This document shows positions 1-8,874 of a DNA stretch of 64,000 nucleotides, in pieces (position 1 is the first letter of the stretch; every line of letters starts with the position of its first letter). Position numbers and translations under genes: made by a program. The DNA lies in the IMG/VR virus record IMGVR_UViG_3300034101_004588, positions 1-64,000 of that record; one strand, given 5' to 3'. Under the pieces are notes generated by a model that was not told the origin of the DNA, searched no databases, and worked only from the letters and a program-made list of their open reading frames with translations. The DNA comes from a virus.

Positions 1-1
1 A

Positions 2-907
2 AGAAGATATGTGTTTAGATACGAAGGAGATAAGTTTATCTATTTAGCTACTCGTAAGGGTCAAAGAAATGGAGGATATAATTCAACCCCTCAACAAGCA
101 CCCACTTTATTTCGTTTAAATGCCCCCGGAGGTATTGCTATAGGGGAATTATCTTTTAGTTATTCAGGTCAAAATGAAGAACTTGAAGACATTTATACAG
201 AAACAGCTAATAGCAGAATTCGTTACAATAGTTCTTTAAATCGTTGGCAGTGGGAAACAAGACCTGCTACTGTTCCACCTGCACTTCCAGGAGGACCTTT
301 TTTTGTTAATGCTTATTCAGAAGTTACTTCCAATACTTTAAAAAATTCTGGAATAAACAATCAGATAAGATGGACATATGTTTCTGACCCATACGATACT
401 GCTCAACCGGAATTACCTGCATCAGTTACACTTAAAACTGATCAATGGTTTAATAATAACTCTTTAGAAAATTTAAATAGCTGGCCAATTCGAAACAGAG
501 ACATGAATTACGGTGTGCAGTTAAATACAACGTATAAATGGGCATTGCCTAACGGTCAACCTGAAAATAGACCTGAATGTTTATCAGACGATTTATTATT
601 AAAATGTTTTCAAGGAGTTAAATTAAAACAATATGACACAGTGTTCATTGAAGTAATGTGGACATGGTTTGAATTCAGAAAGGGGGAAAGTAAATTTTGG
701 GGATACGACTCTAACAACAATATTCATAATTATGAATGGTGGTCGCCCGCTCCTTTCTTAACACAAAGACAAAAAGGTAGAATTTATCGTATAGGTATTT
801 TGGATAAAGATAATGGAGTAGGTAAGACCGATAAAGTTTTATTTGCCCAAAGAACAAGAACCGTAACAACTAGATATTTCAGAGGAGGTAACACAGTATT
901 AGAATAA
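2..907 (+). CDS. C-terminal part of a phage structural protein (5' end outside window)
   Basis: The frame is open to the left edge. The first possible start inside the window is a GTG at 11, but the codons before it (R-R-Y) continue the protein, so this is most likely the 3' end of a longer gene. About 300 residues are visible, rich in Trp, Tyr and Asn, with no signal peptide or membrane segment. Its first visible residues (RRYVFRYEGDKF) resemble RKYFKYQSGKSMQF inside the next structural protein, so the two may be paralogues. The stop at 905-907 lies just before a group I intron core. The role is inferred to be virion-structural from the neighbours; no enzyme motif is seen. Confidence 0.6.
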   Translation, partial: RRYVFRYEGDKFIYLATRKGQRNGGYNSTPQQAPTLFRLNAPGGIAIGELSFSYSGQNEELEDIYTETANSRIRYNSSLNRWQWETRPATVPPALPGGPFFVNAYSEVTSNTLKNSGINNQIRWTYVSDPYDTAQPELPASVTLKTDQWFNNNSLENLNSWPIRNRDMNYGVQLNTTYKWALPNGQPENRPECLSDDLLLKCFQGVKLKQYDTVFIEVMWTWFEFRKGESKFWGYDSNNNIHNYEWWSPAPFLTQRQKGRIYRIGILDKDNGVGKTDKVLFAQRTRTVTTRYFRGGNTVLE

Positions 908-919
908 ATTAATAATAAA

Positions 920-1203
920 ACAAAGATGCCCTAATCGGATGAATTCGGTGAAACCCTCCTCTGCGTTGTAGAAAGGGCAATACCGAGCCAAGCCATGAAC
1001 CATTTCATGGAAGGTGTAGAGACTACTGGAGACAAAAAGGTTTGTCTTAATAACCAGCACGAGCGTCCGACAAATAGAAATATTTGAAGATATAGTCCAA
1101 CCTATAAGAAATTATAGAACAAGTTGGTCCTCAGTTTATTGAAAGCCTCTATAGGGGGCATAGGGACTAGGTGTGATCCGAAAGGGCCTCAGCCTGCAAG
1201 GGT
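920..1203 (+). ncRNA. Group I intron core, no homing endonuclease
   Basis: The spacer folds by eye into a complete group I core. P3 pairs 935-941 with 1064-1070. P4 pairs 945-949 with 982-986, and P5 pairs 954-957 with 974-977. P6 pairs 987-989 with 1013-1015, with a 7-bp P6a hairpin at 993-1010. P7 pairs 1021-1025 with 1093-1097. Extra hairpins (1026-1029 with 1054-1057, and 1031-1046) sit where group IA introns carry P7.1/P7.2. P8 (1071-1086) has a GAAA loop, and P9 pairs 1098-1101 with 1123-1126. Two more hairpins (1145-1159; about 1169-1194, GAAA loop) may be P9 extensions. The exact splice sites, and so the outer limits given here, are not resolved. No endonuclease ORF is inside. Confidence 0.85.
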
Positions 1204-1215
1204 AAACAACTACAT

Positions 1216-4197
1216 ATGCCATTTACAAGAGAATCAGGCTATCTACAGAACATGGTCGAAGACGGAATTACGTTTTCTGACCGTGACAGAGATGCTGTAG
1301 AAAAATTACGAGTATCCAATCCCCAAAGTCTTATTGATACAGACTTTGAGTATTCTTTGCAAAATACTAAATGGGAATTTTTAACGCTTTGTAACAATTA
1401 TCCTGGTGTATATGCTCGCTCCAATGAACCAGCATTCACCTCAGAGCAAATTGTTTCCATACTACCTTCTGGTCCCGACAATCGTAATGTAACAGTCACT
1501 ACATCCACACTTCCCAGATCACCCTTCAAAATTGGAGATTCTATTGTATTGAAAGAAACAGCCAACACAACATTTGTTGATGGTGCCTACATTATCACGG
1601 CTGTATTCTCACCCTTTTCATTTGAAGTAGTTACAAAATCACCAGATGCTCTCATAGGAGATCAAAAAACAGTTTATACAGCCCTTTATACAGGGGGCTT
1701 TTATACCAATGCCAATATACCCATTGTGGGTGTGACTGCATTGAGCGGTACCAAGGATGCATTGATACAATTCGTCAACCCACATAACCTGTATATTAAA
1801 ACACCCCTCACAGTGGTAGATTATAGTCTGTCTGCTGTTCCATGGTCGGGTACTTTTGAAGTTAAAAAGGTATTGGATGACTACAGAGTAACTTATGAGA
1901 CTTTGACAGGTTCTAACTATTCTTTAACAACTCAGGTAATTCCAGCATCTGGTGGTGTATATGCCCGAACTGAAGGTGTGGCAGTGCATAGATTCTTTGA
2001 TGGTGGGGTACAAATTAATCCGGGCACGTCTGCTCCTAATGCTCGCATCATGCGTCAGACCAGAAAGTACTTCAAGTATCAATCTGGTAAATCCATGCAG
2101 TTCTCAACTGGTGTTCTCTTTAGACCTGTGTATGAAGTGACCAATGCATTTATAAACAGAACAAATTTTACATCTGGCAGTGCTTATCATATCTTTGTAA
2201 TGTCTCTGTCTAGTGTTCCTTATCCTAATGCTACAGGGGTATATTCCAGAACATCGGGTGGTGACACTACATTGAATGGACCTAATGGATATTATATAGA
2301 CTATGGAGAATTTGATGGTGCCACTTGGGCATTATTTTCTCCAGAAGAGGGACAGCATATTGCACATCTAGAAATATATGGTGGATTAAATAGTCTTTCT
2401 GGTAATTGGACTGAAGTTGGTGTGGATTTTGAACCCGCGCCAACAACTCAATTCTACAAAGACAAAAATCCTGATTACCCTTATTACGATTTTGAAGTGG
2501 GCACTGAGCAATACCACGGGTTTGCTCAACCTGATGAACACAGAGAAGGTTGTCTCATAAGAATGACAGGTTTTGAAACAGTCAACAACCCTAACGATCC
2601 TTACAACAAGACATTCAGAATTGGTGATGTTTTGAACTCCAAAACTTTCCAAGTCAAGATTCCCGTGGATGGTGAATTCAATCCCTTCCCTTCCGTGCCC
2701 TTTTCGCCTGGTGGCTTGGGTTATGTGGAAGTTCTGGGATGGAATGATGCCACAGTGAGAACAGGTCTCTTTGATGACCAGAATGGAATGTTCTTTGAAT
2801 TTGATGGCAAGGATCTTTGGGTGGTAAGAAGGTTCACCACAACTCCCATTAATGGTACAGTGAGTGTGCAAAAAACATCTCCTTGGCTAGTTGGTACTAA
2901 CACCAAATTTACATCTCAGTTGAACATAAACGATTTTGTGAACATTCAAGGCATGTCCTATCAAGTGGGTTCTATTGTTGGTGATCTATCAGCTACCGTT
3001 ACACCGACTTACAGAGGTCCAAATGCAGAGGGTATCAAAGTGGTTTTGACCAAAGAAACAAGAGTCCATCAATCAGAATTTAATTTGGATAAGCTGGATG
3101 GCACAGGACCTTCTGGCTACATATTCGATCTAAACCGTATGCAGATGATGTTTATTGATTATTCCTGGTACGGTGCTGGCAAGATTCGTTATGGGATAAG
3201 AGCAGATAAAGGTAAGATAATTTACTTCCACGAAATTTATAACAACAACGTCAATATAAAGGCTCACATGCGTTCAGGCAACCTTCCAGGACGTTTTGAA
3301 ATTTCTAGCACTTCTAAGATTGGAACCATGATAACCTCTTTGAGTACCAACTCTTTGTCTGGTGCAATATCCAGAGAAGATGCTGAAATATTACCCACAA
3401 GGGGACAGATTGTTATTAACAATGAGTACATAAAGTATACCAAGGGTGGGGAATTACCCAACAACAGAATACAACTTATACTCAATGAAAGAAATGCTGG
3501 AGGATTAACCGCAGGACCAAAAATTCACCCTGCTAATTCTACCTTCGTATCTTACAATCAGAATTGTTCACCTGCTTTGAGCCACTGGGGTGTAGCAGCA
3601 TTGATGGACGGAGAGTTCAATGAAGACAAATCTTATCTCTTCACAGCTACCAACTCCACTTCAATGACGGCCACCTCAGCAGATCAAGCCATCATATCCA
3701 TTCGCTTGGCACCTTCTGTTGATTACGGCATCATAGGTAGATTGGGTGAAAGAAATCTAGTTAACCACTCTCTCATTAAACCTCAAAGCATTGGCATCTT
3801 GGCCAACAACCCCGTACAGGTCAATGTGAGAGTCAATTGTGAACCACAAAATGTATTTGCAAATTTATCAGCTTGGCAGTTTGTGGCCAATGGAAGCATA
3901 TCCCAGTACTATGATCACGCCAAAAATGGGGTGTTTGAAGTGGAAGGAACTGGAGGAGATTTAATTGCCTCGTTTTTATTAACTCCAGAAGCTCAAATCA
4001 ATGATGGTAAATACACCAGTCAATACTTTAACATTGATGTGGTGAGAGAATTGACCAACAGCATATTGGGGGGAGATTTCCCTTACCCAGATGGACCGGA
4101 TGTGGTCACGGTGAGTGTTAAGACCTTGAACCATCTGAACGGGGATTACAATGCCGTATGTCAGTCAAGAATATCTTGGACTGAAGATCAAGGTTAA
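1216..4197 (+). CDS. Large phage structural protein (993 aa)
   Basis: Long beta-rich protein without catalytic motifs. Residues about 25-60 carry a block (DAVEKLRVSNPQSLIDTDFE) of a kind I associate with large virion proteins of big myophages. About residues 95-150 and 175-235 hold two copies of a small domain also found in two fibre proteins downstream (pattern NPH-L, GD-V, G-Y-V, F-Y). The frame is closed upstream by TGA at 1174-1176, so ATG 1216 is the working start; a weak AAGGG lies about 12 nt before it. Codons and GC content differ visibly from the very AT-rich neighbours, as they do for the major capsid gene, which could reflect high expression or separate origin. If the upstream intron splices inside this gene, the true N-terminus would differ. 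Confidence 0.75.
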   Translation: MPFTRESGYLQNMVEDGITFSDRDRDAVEKLRVSNPQSLIDTDFEYSLQNTKWEFLTLCNNYPGVYARSNEPAFTSEQIVSILPSGPDNRNVTVTTSTLPRSPFKIGDSIVLKETANTTFVDGAYIITAVFSPFSFEVVTKSPDALIGDQKTVYTALYTGGFYTNANIPIVGVTALSGTKDALIQFVNPHNLYIKTPLTVVDYSLSAVPWSGTFEVKKVLDDYRVTYETLTGSNYSLTTQVIPASGGVYARTEGVAVHRFFDGGVQINPGTSAPNARIMRQTRKYFKYQSGKSMQFSTGVLFRPVYEVTNAFINRTNFTSGSAYHIFVMSLSSVPYPNATGVYSRTSGGDTTLNGPNGYYIDYGEFDGATWALFSPEEGQHIAHLEIYGGLNSLSGNWTEVGVDFEPAPTTQFYKDKNPDYPYYDFEVGTEQYHGFAQPDEHREGCLIRMTGFETVNNPNDPYNKTFRIGDVLNSKTFQVKIPVDGEFNPFPSVPFSPGGLGYVEVLGWNDATVRTGLFDDQNGMFFEFDGKDLWVVRRFTTTPINGTVSVQKTSPWLVGTNTKFTSQLNINDFVNIQGMSYQVGSIVGDLSATVTPTYRGPNAEGIKVVLTKETRVHQSEFNLDKLDGTGPSGYIFDLNRMQMMFIDYSWYGAGKIRYGIRADKGKIIYFHEIYNNNVNIKAHMRSGNLPGRFEISSTSKIGTMITSLSTNSLSGAISREDAEILPTRGQIVINNEYIKYTKGGELPNNRIQLILNERNAGGLTAGPKIHPANSTFVSYNQNCSPALSHWGVAALMDGEFNEDKSYLFTATNSTSMTATSADQAIISIRLAPSVDYGIIGRLGERNLVNHSLIKPQSIGILANNPVQVNVRVNCEPQNVFANLSAWQFVANGSISQYYDHAKNGVFEVEGTGGDLIASFLLTPEAQINDGKYTSQYFNIDVVRELTNSILGGDFPYPDGPDVVTVSVKTLNHLNGDYNAVCQSRISWTEDQG

Positions 4198-4201
4198 TCT
4201 C

Positions 4202-4209
4202 CATAAATA
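4202..4209 (+). promoter_or_regulatory. T4-like late promoter motif CATAAATA
   Basis: CATAAATA followed by CT, ending 6 nt before the ATG at 4216. It resembles the T4 late consensus TATAAATA, which sits around -10. With that geometry transcription would start almost at the start codon. Confidence 0.5.
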
Positions 4210-4215
4210 CTATTA

Positions 4216-5487
4216 ATGAATGTTCCTTTTTTACAGGACACCACTTTTACAGGTTTAATTAGCACTAAGAGCCACGGTACCTCTCAAGAATGGTCTCAGG
4301 CTTATAGTCTTATTCAGACCAATTCAGCTAACTGGGAAGAGTCAGCTGATATACTTCCTACAGTTACAAGCTATCTTTCTACAAATAATATATTAGTTAG
4401 TACTCTTAATACAAGAGGTCCGTTGTTATCAGCTGATATTGATCTTTTTGATATCTTTTTAACGTCTGAGACTGATTCGCAAACTCTTTCGTATATCCCT
4501 TCTTCTTATAGCCTCTCTATATCTAATGGCAATACAGTAAATTTGTCTTCCATTAATACTACATTTGCTAATAATTCAGGAAAGTATGAAGAGGTTTATA
4601 ATGTTGTTACTATTACTTCCGGAGACTGGAACGAGGCCTATGACATTAGTACAGCATATAGTACAGCAAGTTCCTCTTTTGCTACTAATACAACTTTAGA
4701 ATCAGTTTCTAGTCTTTTAACGCCTTTAACTCTTACAAACAATCTTACAAGTCAACTTGTTCTTAATGCTGATTTTGATTCTTACAAGACCTCCGTTACA
4801 AATGTTACAGCAACACTTTTACCAACTACAATATATCAAAATGCTTCTGGTAACTGGCAAAATACTTTTACAAATGTTCAAACTAATTCTGGATCCTATG
4901 CAACAACCTCTTATGTAGGTAATAACTTTTTATCTCTAAATGGAGGTTTGGTCCAAGGACCTGTACAAATTAATAACAATTTAACGGTATTTGGTAATTT
5001 AACAGCGTCCGGCACTACTACATTTGCTAATACAATCTTTACTACAACAACCTCTTTAAGTGTTGTACATTTTGGATCTGGACCAGCATTATATGTTGGT
5101 AATTACGGAAATGATCACATAGCAACATTTGTTGATTTACAAAACGACCTTGAAATGATGCACATTGGAGGTCTTAGTAGTTTGTTTCCTAATGTAGGTA
5201 TCAAAACAGGAGCCCCAAATAAAGACTTTACAGTAAATGGAGAAATTAGTGCAACGGGTACTATTTGGAACAGTGAAGGGAATTCTATACAATGGAATAA
5301 AGCTTATGATATTGGAACAGCATATCAAACAATTTCATCTACGTTTTTAACAACTGAAACAGATTCTCAGACTTTAACCTTTACTCAATCCTCAACCCAA
5401 CTTTCTATAACAAACGGTAATACAGTTTCTTTATCTGCATTGGATGATAAAGAATTTGCTACAGCTATGGCTATTGTTTTAAGTTAA
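4216..5487 (+). CDS. Tail fibre / appendage protein with TDSQTL modules
   Basis: A 423-aa Ser/Thr/Asn-rich protein typical of fibres. Residues about 75-105 and 375-410 carry two copies of a module (ETDSQTL, then LSISNGNTV-LS) that recurs in the minus-strand fibre gene at 47.9-48.8 kb. Between them are repeated units of the type NSG-W---Y----T (several copies in residues 20-60, 115-160, 200-240). A VGIKTGAPNKDFTVNGEISA stretch near residue 335 resembles the VGIGTTTP fibre repeat. Beta-rich and probably trimeric. A late promoter motif ends 6 nt upstream and no Shine-Dalgarno sequence is visible. Which fibre it belongs to is not known. Confidence 0.7.
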   Translation: MNVPFLQDTTFTGLISTKSHGTSQEWSQAYSLIQTNSANWEESADILPTVTSYLSTNNILVSTLNTRGPLLSADIDLFDIFLTSETDSQTLSYIPSSYSLSISNGNTVNLSSINTTFANNSGKYEEVYNVVTITSGDWNEAYDISTAYSTASSSFATNTTLESVSSLLTPLTLTNNLTSQLVLNADFDSYKTSVTNVTATLLPTTIYQNASGNWQNTFTNVQTNSGSYATTSYVGNNFLSLNGGLVQGPVQINNNLTVFGNLTASGTTTFANTIFTTTTSLSVVHFGSGPALYVGNYGNDHIATFVDLQNDLEMMHIGGLSSLFPNVGIKTGAPNKDFTVNGEISATGTIWNSEGNSIQWNKAYDIGTAYQTISSTFLTTETDSQTLTFTQSSTQLSITNGNTVSLSALDDKEFATAMAIVLS

Positions 5488-5502
5488 AAGAATAAGTATA
5501 AG

Positions 5503-5510
5503 TATAAATA
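5503..5510 (+). promoter_or_regulatory. T4-like late promoter motif TATAAATA
   Basis: Exact TATAAATA, preceded by two TATAAGTA-like variants, ending 6 nt before the ATG at 5517. No Shine-Dalgarno sequence lies between motif and start codon. Confidence 0.6.
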
Positions 5511-5516
5511 ATAAAC

Positions 5517-6062
5517 ATGAAGAAATTAGTTTCTAACTATAGTTTTAATGCTGCTGCTAAACAAATTACACTAACAGATTATGCTTCTATAGATTTAGAA
5601 TCACTTCTTTTAATTACTAATGTAGCAACCAATACAATTATATATAACTTTGCCGGGCAAGGCAAAGGAGCTACGATTTCCGGTAACGTTTTGACATTAG
5701 ATTATGATACTACATCAATGTCAAATTCAGATAGTTTACAAATTTTTATTGATAATAATGAAGTGGGTGCCAGTGAGTCGACAGTTGATTCTTTAAGGGA
5801 TATTGCAGATTATCTTAAAACCCTAGTCAATCAAACTAAAACTCTTGCCACTCAAGATACTGCTCAAAGACAAAGAGTGGCTATTGATTCTTCAATTGCT
5901 CTTGGAGGCAGTTTTTCTGTGTTAGATTCATCAAACGTGGGTACGTTTGGTCGTGGAACTAATGCTTTTGGTGTGCATTTTGCTTTGCCTGATGTTTGGA
6001 ACACCATGGAATTAGCCAGAATAAACTATCAAGCAAACATTAGATCAAAATTAATTTTTTAA
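5517..6062 (+). CDS. Phage virion-associated protein, function unknown (181 aa)
   Basis: A beta-rich N-terminal half (SNYSFNAAAKQITLTDYAS, then LLLITNVATNTIIYNF) is followed by a helical region (SLRDIADYLKTLVNQTKTLA) and a Gly-rich end. This layout is one I associate with small baseplate- or fibre-linked proteins of large phages. The gene lies between two fibre genes, 4 nt before the next start, so it is probably a connector or fibre-base protein made late. No enzyme motif is seen and I do not recognise a named family with certainty. Confidence 0.6.
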   Translation: MKKLVSNYSFNAAAKQITLTDYASIDLESLLLITNVATNTIIYNFAGQGKGATISGNVLTLDYDTTSMSNSDSLQIFIDNNEVGASESTVDSLRDIADYLKTLVNQTKTLATQDTAQRQRVAIDSSIALGGSFSVLDSSNVGTFGRGTNAFGVHFALPDVWNTMELARINYQANIRSKLIF

Positions 6063-6065
6063 CAT

Positions 6066-8447
6066 ATGTCAGTAACATCCAGTCTTAAAAAAGTTGTAGA
6101 TATTCCAGTATGGGAATGGTTGAGACCGTTGCCAGTGAGTACTAGCGTATCTTCATCATCTCCTAATACATTTGCAACCGCGGGTAAACCTTATGCTCGG
6201 TATATTTACCATTTGGCAGGTACCACAAACGGTATTTATAGATATGATACCTGGTCGGACAGCTGGGGTCAGGTTACATCTGCTCCCTATTCACAAGCTA
6301 CAGTAGCAGCAACAAGATATAATGATTCTCATGGATATCATGGAAGGGTCATCAGTTCACCTTCTTTATCATCTCTGCAAGTAGGAATTCCTCGTGGCAA
6401 CAAAGCTGTTGGTTTAAAAATTAAAATTATAAATGGAACTGGTGCAGGGCAAGAAAGAACCATAACTGCAGTTGCTGAGTCAGTAGTTGAAGATGTCATG
6501 GTTGTTACCACAAATAGCACTGTACAGATAACAGATTCAAATAAAAACTACACAAGAAATCAATACAGAGATTATGCCATAAGAATTATTGGAAACTCAA
6601 ATACTGATATCAGAAAAATTTTATGGAACTCAAACAACGCAGTTGTTTTTGCTGATTTTCGTTTCACGTCTTATGGAAACAGATGGGCATATTCTACATT
6701 GCCTTTCAGCACATCAAACTCTGCTGGTAACCAAACAATTGCCCAAATTGAATCAAATGTAATAACAGTTAATACTCCATTTTCAGTTCAGCCTGATGCT
6801 ACTTCTGAATATATTATTGAAGGTGGTGGGTTGTGGAACATAAATCTTCAAACATCAACTAGATTTGCTTTTCAATATTATGATATTTTTGGTGATGCAT
6901 GGTATGTAAAAAGCTCAAACAATGGAGGGCTTTTGAATGCAGCTTTGGGAACAGATGTTGCCATTGAAACATTAAACGAAAATGCTGTTGGTGTTCTTTT
7001 ATCCAACACTGCTTTGAGTGGTACTTCTCTAACCTTGCAATTAACCGGAAATATCTTAACATCAGATCAATATGCAAACTACATTGTTCGTCTTACAGAA
7101 GGCACAGGCACAGGTCAAGAAAGATTAATCGCTTCAAATTCTTTAAGTGCAATAACAGTAAATCGTGCATGGAGCACAGTTCCCGATGATACAACAAAGT
7201 TTAACATTGTTGCAGATTATGAAAGAATTTACATGACGGGTAGTGGTGGAGCTGCCATGTTTGAATATGATTGCGTCAATGACGTTTGGGCTGATAAAAG
7301 AATTTTAGAAGGTGGCACACCTAGCAATATATGTGCTGTTTTTGCAGGATATAAAAAACCTATAGCTATTTCAACTATTACAAGATCGGGTACTACTGCA
7401 ACAGTTACAACAGTCAATCCTCATGGTTTAAAAAATAACGAAACAGTTACAATTTTTGGTGCATCTGATGCTTTATACAATATTGCAGCACTTGTAACCG
7501 TTACTGGAGATTCGACATTTACTTACACTATGGCAGGTACACCAGGGGCAAATGCTGCAGCTGCTGCTTCTCAGTCTGCTACTTTATTGGTAGATCCTAG
7601 TAAAAATTGGCCTGTTAATAGCTTGGTAGGTAGAATTGTAACATTCACAACAACGGCCTACACTCAAACAGCAGGATTTGCACAGGCATTAATACACAGA
7701 TACATTACTGCAAATACTGCAACAACCATTACTTTTGATTCTACTACAGCTCCTACTGCAGGCACTACAGCATATTATATAACCGATTTAAGAAATCATG
7801 GAGCTATAGTCACGGATAGAGTTAGTACTGGTTCTTCAACAACTGTTATAAATTTAGTAACAGGTGGATTGGCTGTTAACCGTTTTGGGGGTAGAAGATG
7901 TGTTATTGTTGATGGAGCAAACTGGGCAGAGGCTTCAATATCCTCAAATACAGCAACAGCTATTACGGTAAATGCGGCTTTAGGCTTTACACCATCTAGT
8001 TCGGCAATTATTTCTATTTTAGAAAATTCTCCAACTGGGGCAGGTTGTTCGCTAGAATATCTTTATAATACTTCAACTAATCAAAGAGGTCGATATATGT
8101 TTGGAACAAGAGGGGGTGCTACAAATCACTTTTTATTGTATGATATAACTAGTAACACTTGGCAAATTATGGGACAAATACCGAATGCTGAAACATTTAC
8201 CGCTGGTACCATGACTGCCTATGATGGAGAGGATAGAGTTTATATACACAGAGATACTACTGGAAGAATATATTATTATGACTTTACTGACAATAACCTT
8301 TACAACGCAGGAACAATCCCTTATGGTATGGGCACGGCTCCTCTAGGTAATAGAATGGCTATTATAAAGACTGAAGATAATTTAAAATATATTTTCTTAC
8401 CAAGACATTCAGGACAAGAGTTTTGGAGACTATTACTTTGGACATAA
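6066..8447 (+). CDS. Large appendage protein with Kelch-like propeller repeats
   Basis: A 793-aa protein with Kelch-like strand pairs in which aromatic Y-D/Y-E precedes a W: IYRYDTWSDSWGQV near residue 60, MFEYDCVNDVWADK near 400, FLLYDITSNTWQIM near 690, and IYYYDFTDNNLY near 740. These suggest a beta-propeller split by other beta domains. One inserted domain near residues 435-500 (TVNPHGLKNNETV, then FTYTM) is the small module also seen in the 993-aa and 514-aa proteins. Two similar GTGAGQERTI / GTGTGQERLI blocks near residues 125 and 345 point to internal duplication. A surface or carbohydrate-contacting role is inferred from fold and position; no catalytic residues were identified. Confidence 0.65.
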   Translation: MSVTSSLKKVVDIPVWEWLRPLPVSTSVSSSSPNTFATAGKPYARYIYHLAGTTNGIYRYDTWSDSWGQVTSAPYSQATVAATRYNDSHGYHGRVISSPSLSSLQVGIPRGNKAVGLKIKIINGTGAGQERTITAVAESVVEDVMVVTTNSTVQITDSNKNYTRNQYRDYAIRIIGNSNTDIRKILWNSNNAVVFADFRFTSYGNRWAYSTLPFSTSNSAGNQTIAQIESNVITVNTPFSVQPDATSEYIIEGGGLWNINLQTSTRFAFQYYDIFGDAWYVKSSNNGGLLNAALGTDVAIETLNENAVGVLLSNTALSGTSLTLQLTGNILTSDQYANYIVRLTEGTGTGQERLIASNSLSAITVNRAWSTVPDDTTKFNIVADYERIYMTGSGGAAMFEYDCVNDVWADKRILEGGTPSNICAVFAGYKKPIAISTITRSGTTATVTTVNPHGLKNNETVTIFGASDALYNIAALVTVTGDSTFTYTMAGTPGANAAAAASQSATLLVDPSKNWPVNSLVGRIVTFTTTAYTQTAGFAQALIHRYITANTATTITFDSTTAPTAGTTAYYITDLRNHGAIVTDRVSTGSSTTVINLVTGGLAVNRFGGRRCVIVDGANWAEASISSNTATAITVNAALGFTPSSSAIISILENSPTGAGCSLEYLYNTSTNQRGRYMFGTRGGATNHFLLYDITSNTWQIMGQIPNAETFTAGTMTAYDGEDRVYIHRDTTGRIYYYDFTDNNLYNAGTIPYGMGTAPLGNRMAIIKTEDNLKYIFLPRHSGQEFWRLLLWT

Positions 8448-8448
8448 T

Positions 8449-8607
8449 ATGAAATTAGAAGATATCAAACAGCTTGTTTTAAACAAAATAAACGCTCTTC
8501 AAAATGACAAGAATCTAGCGTATATGGACGGCAACATGGATAGATTTTATCTCTTAGAAGAAGAAATTAAAGAAGTTGAAACAATTTTAGAAAAACTTAA
8601 TTCATAA
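8449..8607 (+). CDS. Small helical protein (52 aa)
   Basis: Short reading frame that exactly fills the space between two genes. It starts 1 nt after the previous stop, and its TAA shares one base with the next ATG. The product is charged and mostly helical (MKLEDIKQLVLNKINALQND, then EEEIKEVETILEKL), with coiled-coil-like spacing. Tight coupling and normal codon use argue that it is real. The function is unknown; small helical proteins in fibre operons often act as chaperones or linkers, but nothing here proves that. Confidence 0.6.
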   Translation: MKLEDIKQLVLNKINALQNDKNLAYMDGNMDRFYLLEEEIKEVETILEKLNS

Positions 8608-8873
8608 TGGCACATACGTCCCCAGATGCAAGTCTTATTAAAAATACTGGCGGGTTTGGTTCAATATTTGTAACCACTACCGCTACGTATATAGGAGAAT
8701 TTTTTGCGATACAGGCTATTGAAGATTGTAACTTTTTAACTTTATCATCCTCTGAAATGCAGAATGCTTCAGACTGGGTTACAAAAAATATAACACTACC
8801 TGCTGGTATGGTCGTAACAGCAAATTTTACTCATGTCTCTTTAAGTGGTGTAGCAATATTATACAAGCACTAA
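8607..8873 (+). CDS. Small beta-rich virion protein (88 aa)
   Basis: A compact beta-rich protein: FVTTTATYIGEFFAIQAIED in the N-terminal half, then LPAGMVVTANFTHVSLSGVA near the end. The closing pattern, a G-V-A stretch followed by a short basic tail, is one I associate with small fibre or decoration proteins in large phages. It overlaps the preceding helical protein by one base and is 1 nt from the leucine-rich-repeat gene, so the three are probably translated together. No enzymatic motif. Confidence 0.6.
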   Translation: MAHTSPDASLIKNTGGFGSIFVTTTATYIGEFFAIQAIEDCNFLTLSSSEMQNASDWVTKNITLPAGMVVTANFTHVSLSGVAILYKH

Positions 8874-8874
8874 A

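Noticed and set aside
1137-1203. Separate small regulatory RNA or riboswitch after the intron core
   Set aside because: The hairpins fit P9-type extensions of the group I intron and match no riboswitch I know.
2386-2906. Two overlapping minus-strand frames inside the 993-aa gene
   Set aside because: Antisense to a well-supported coding region; no domain or start signal.
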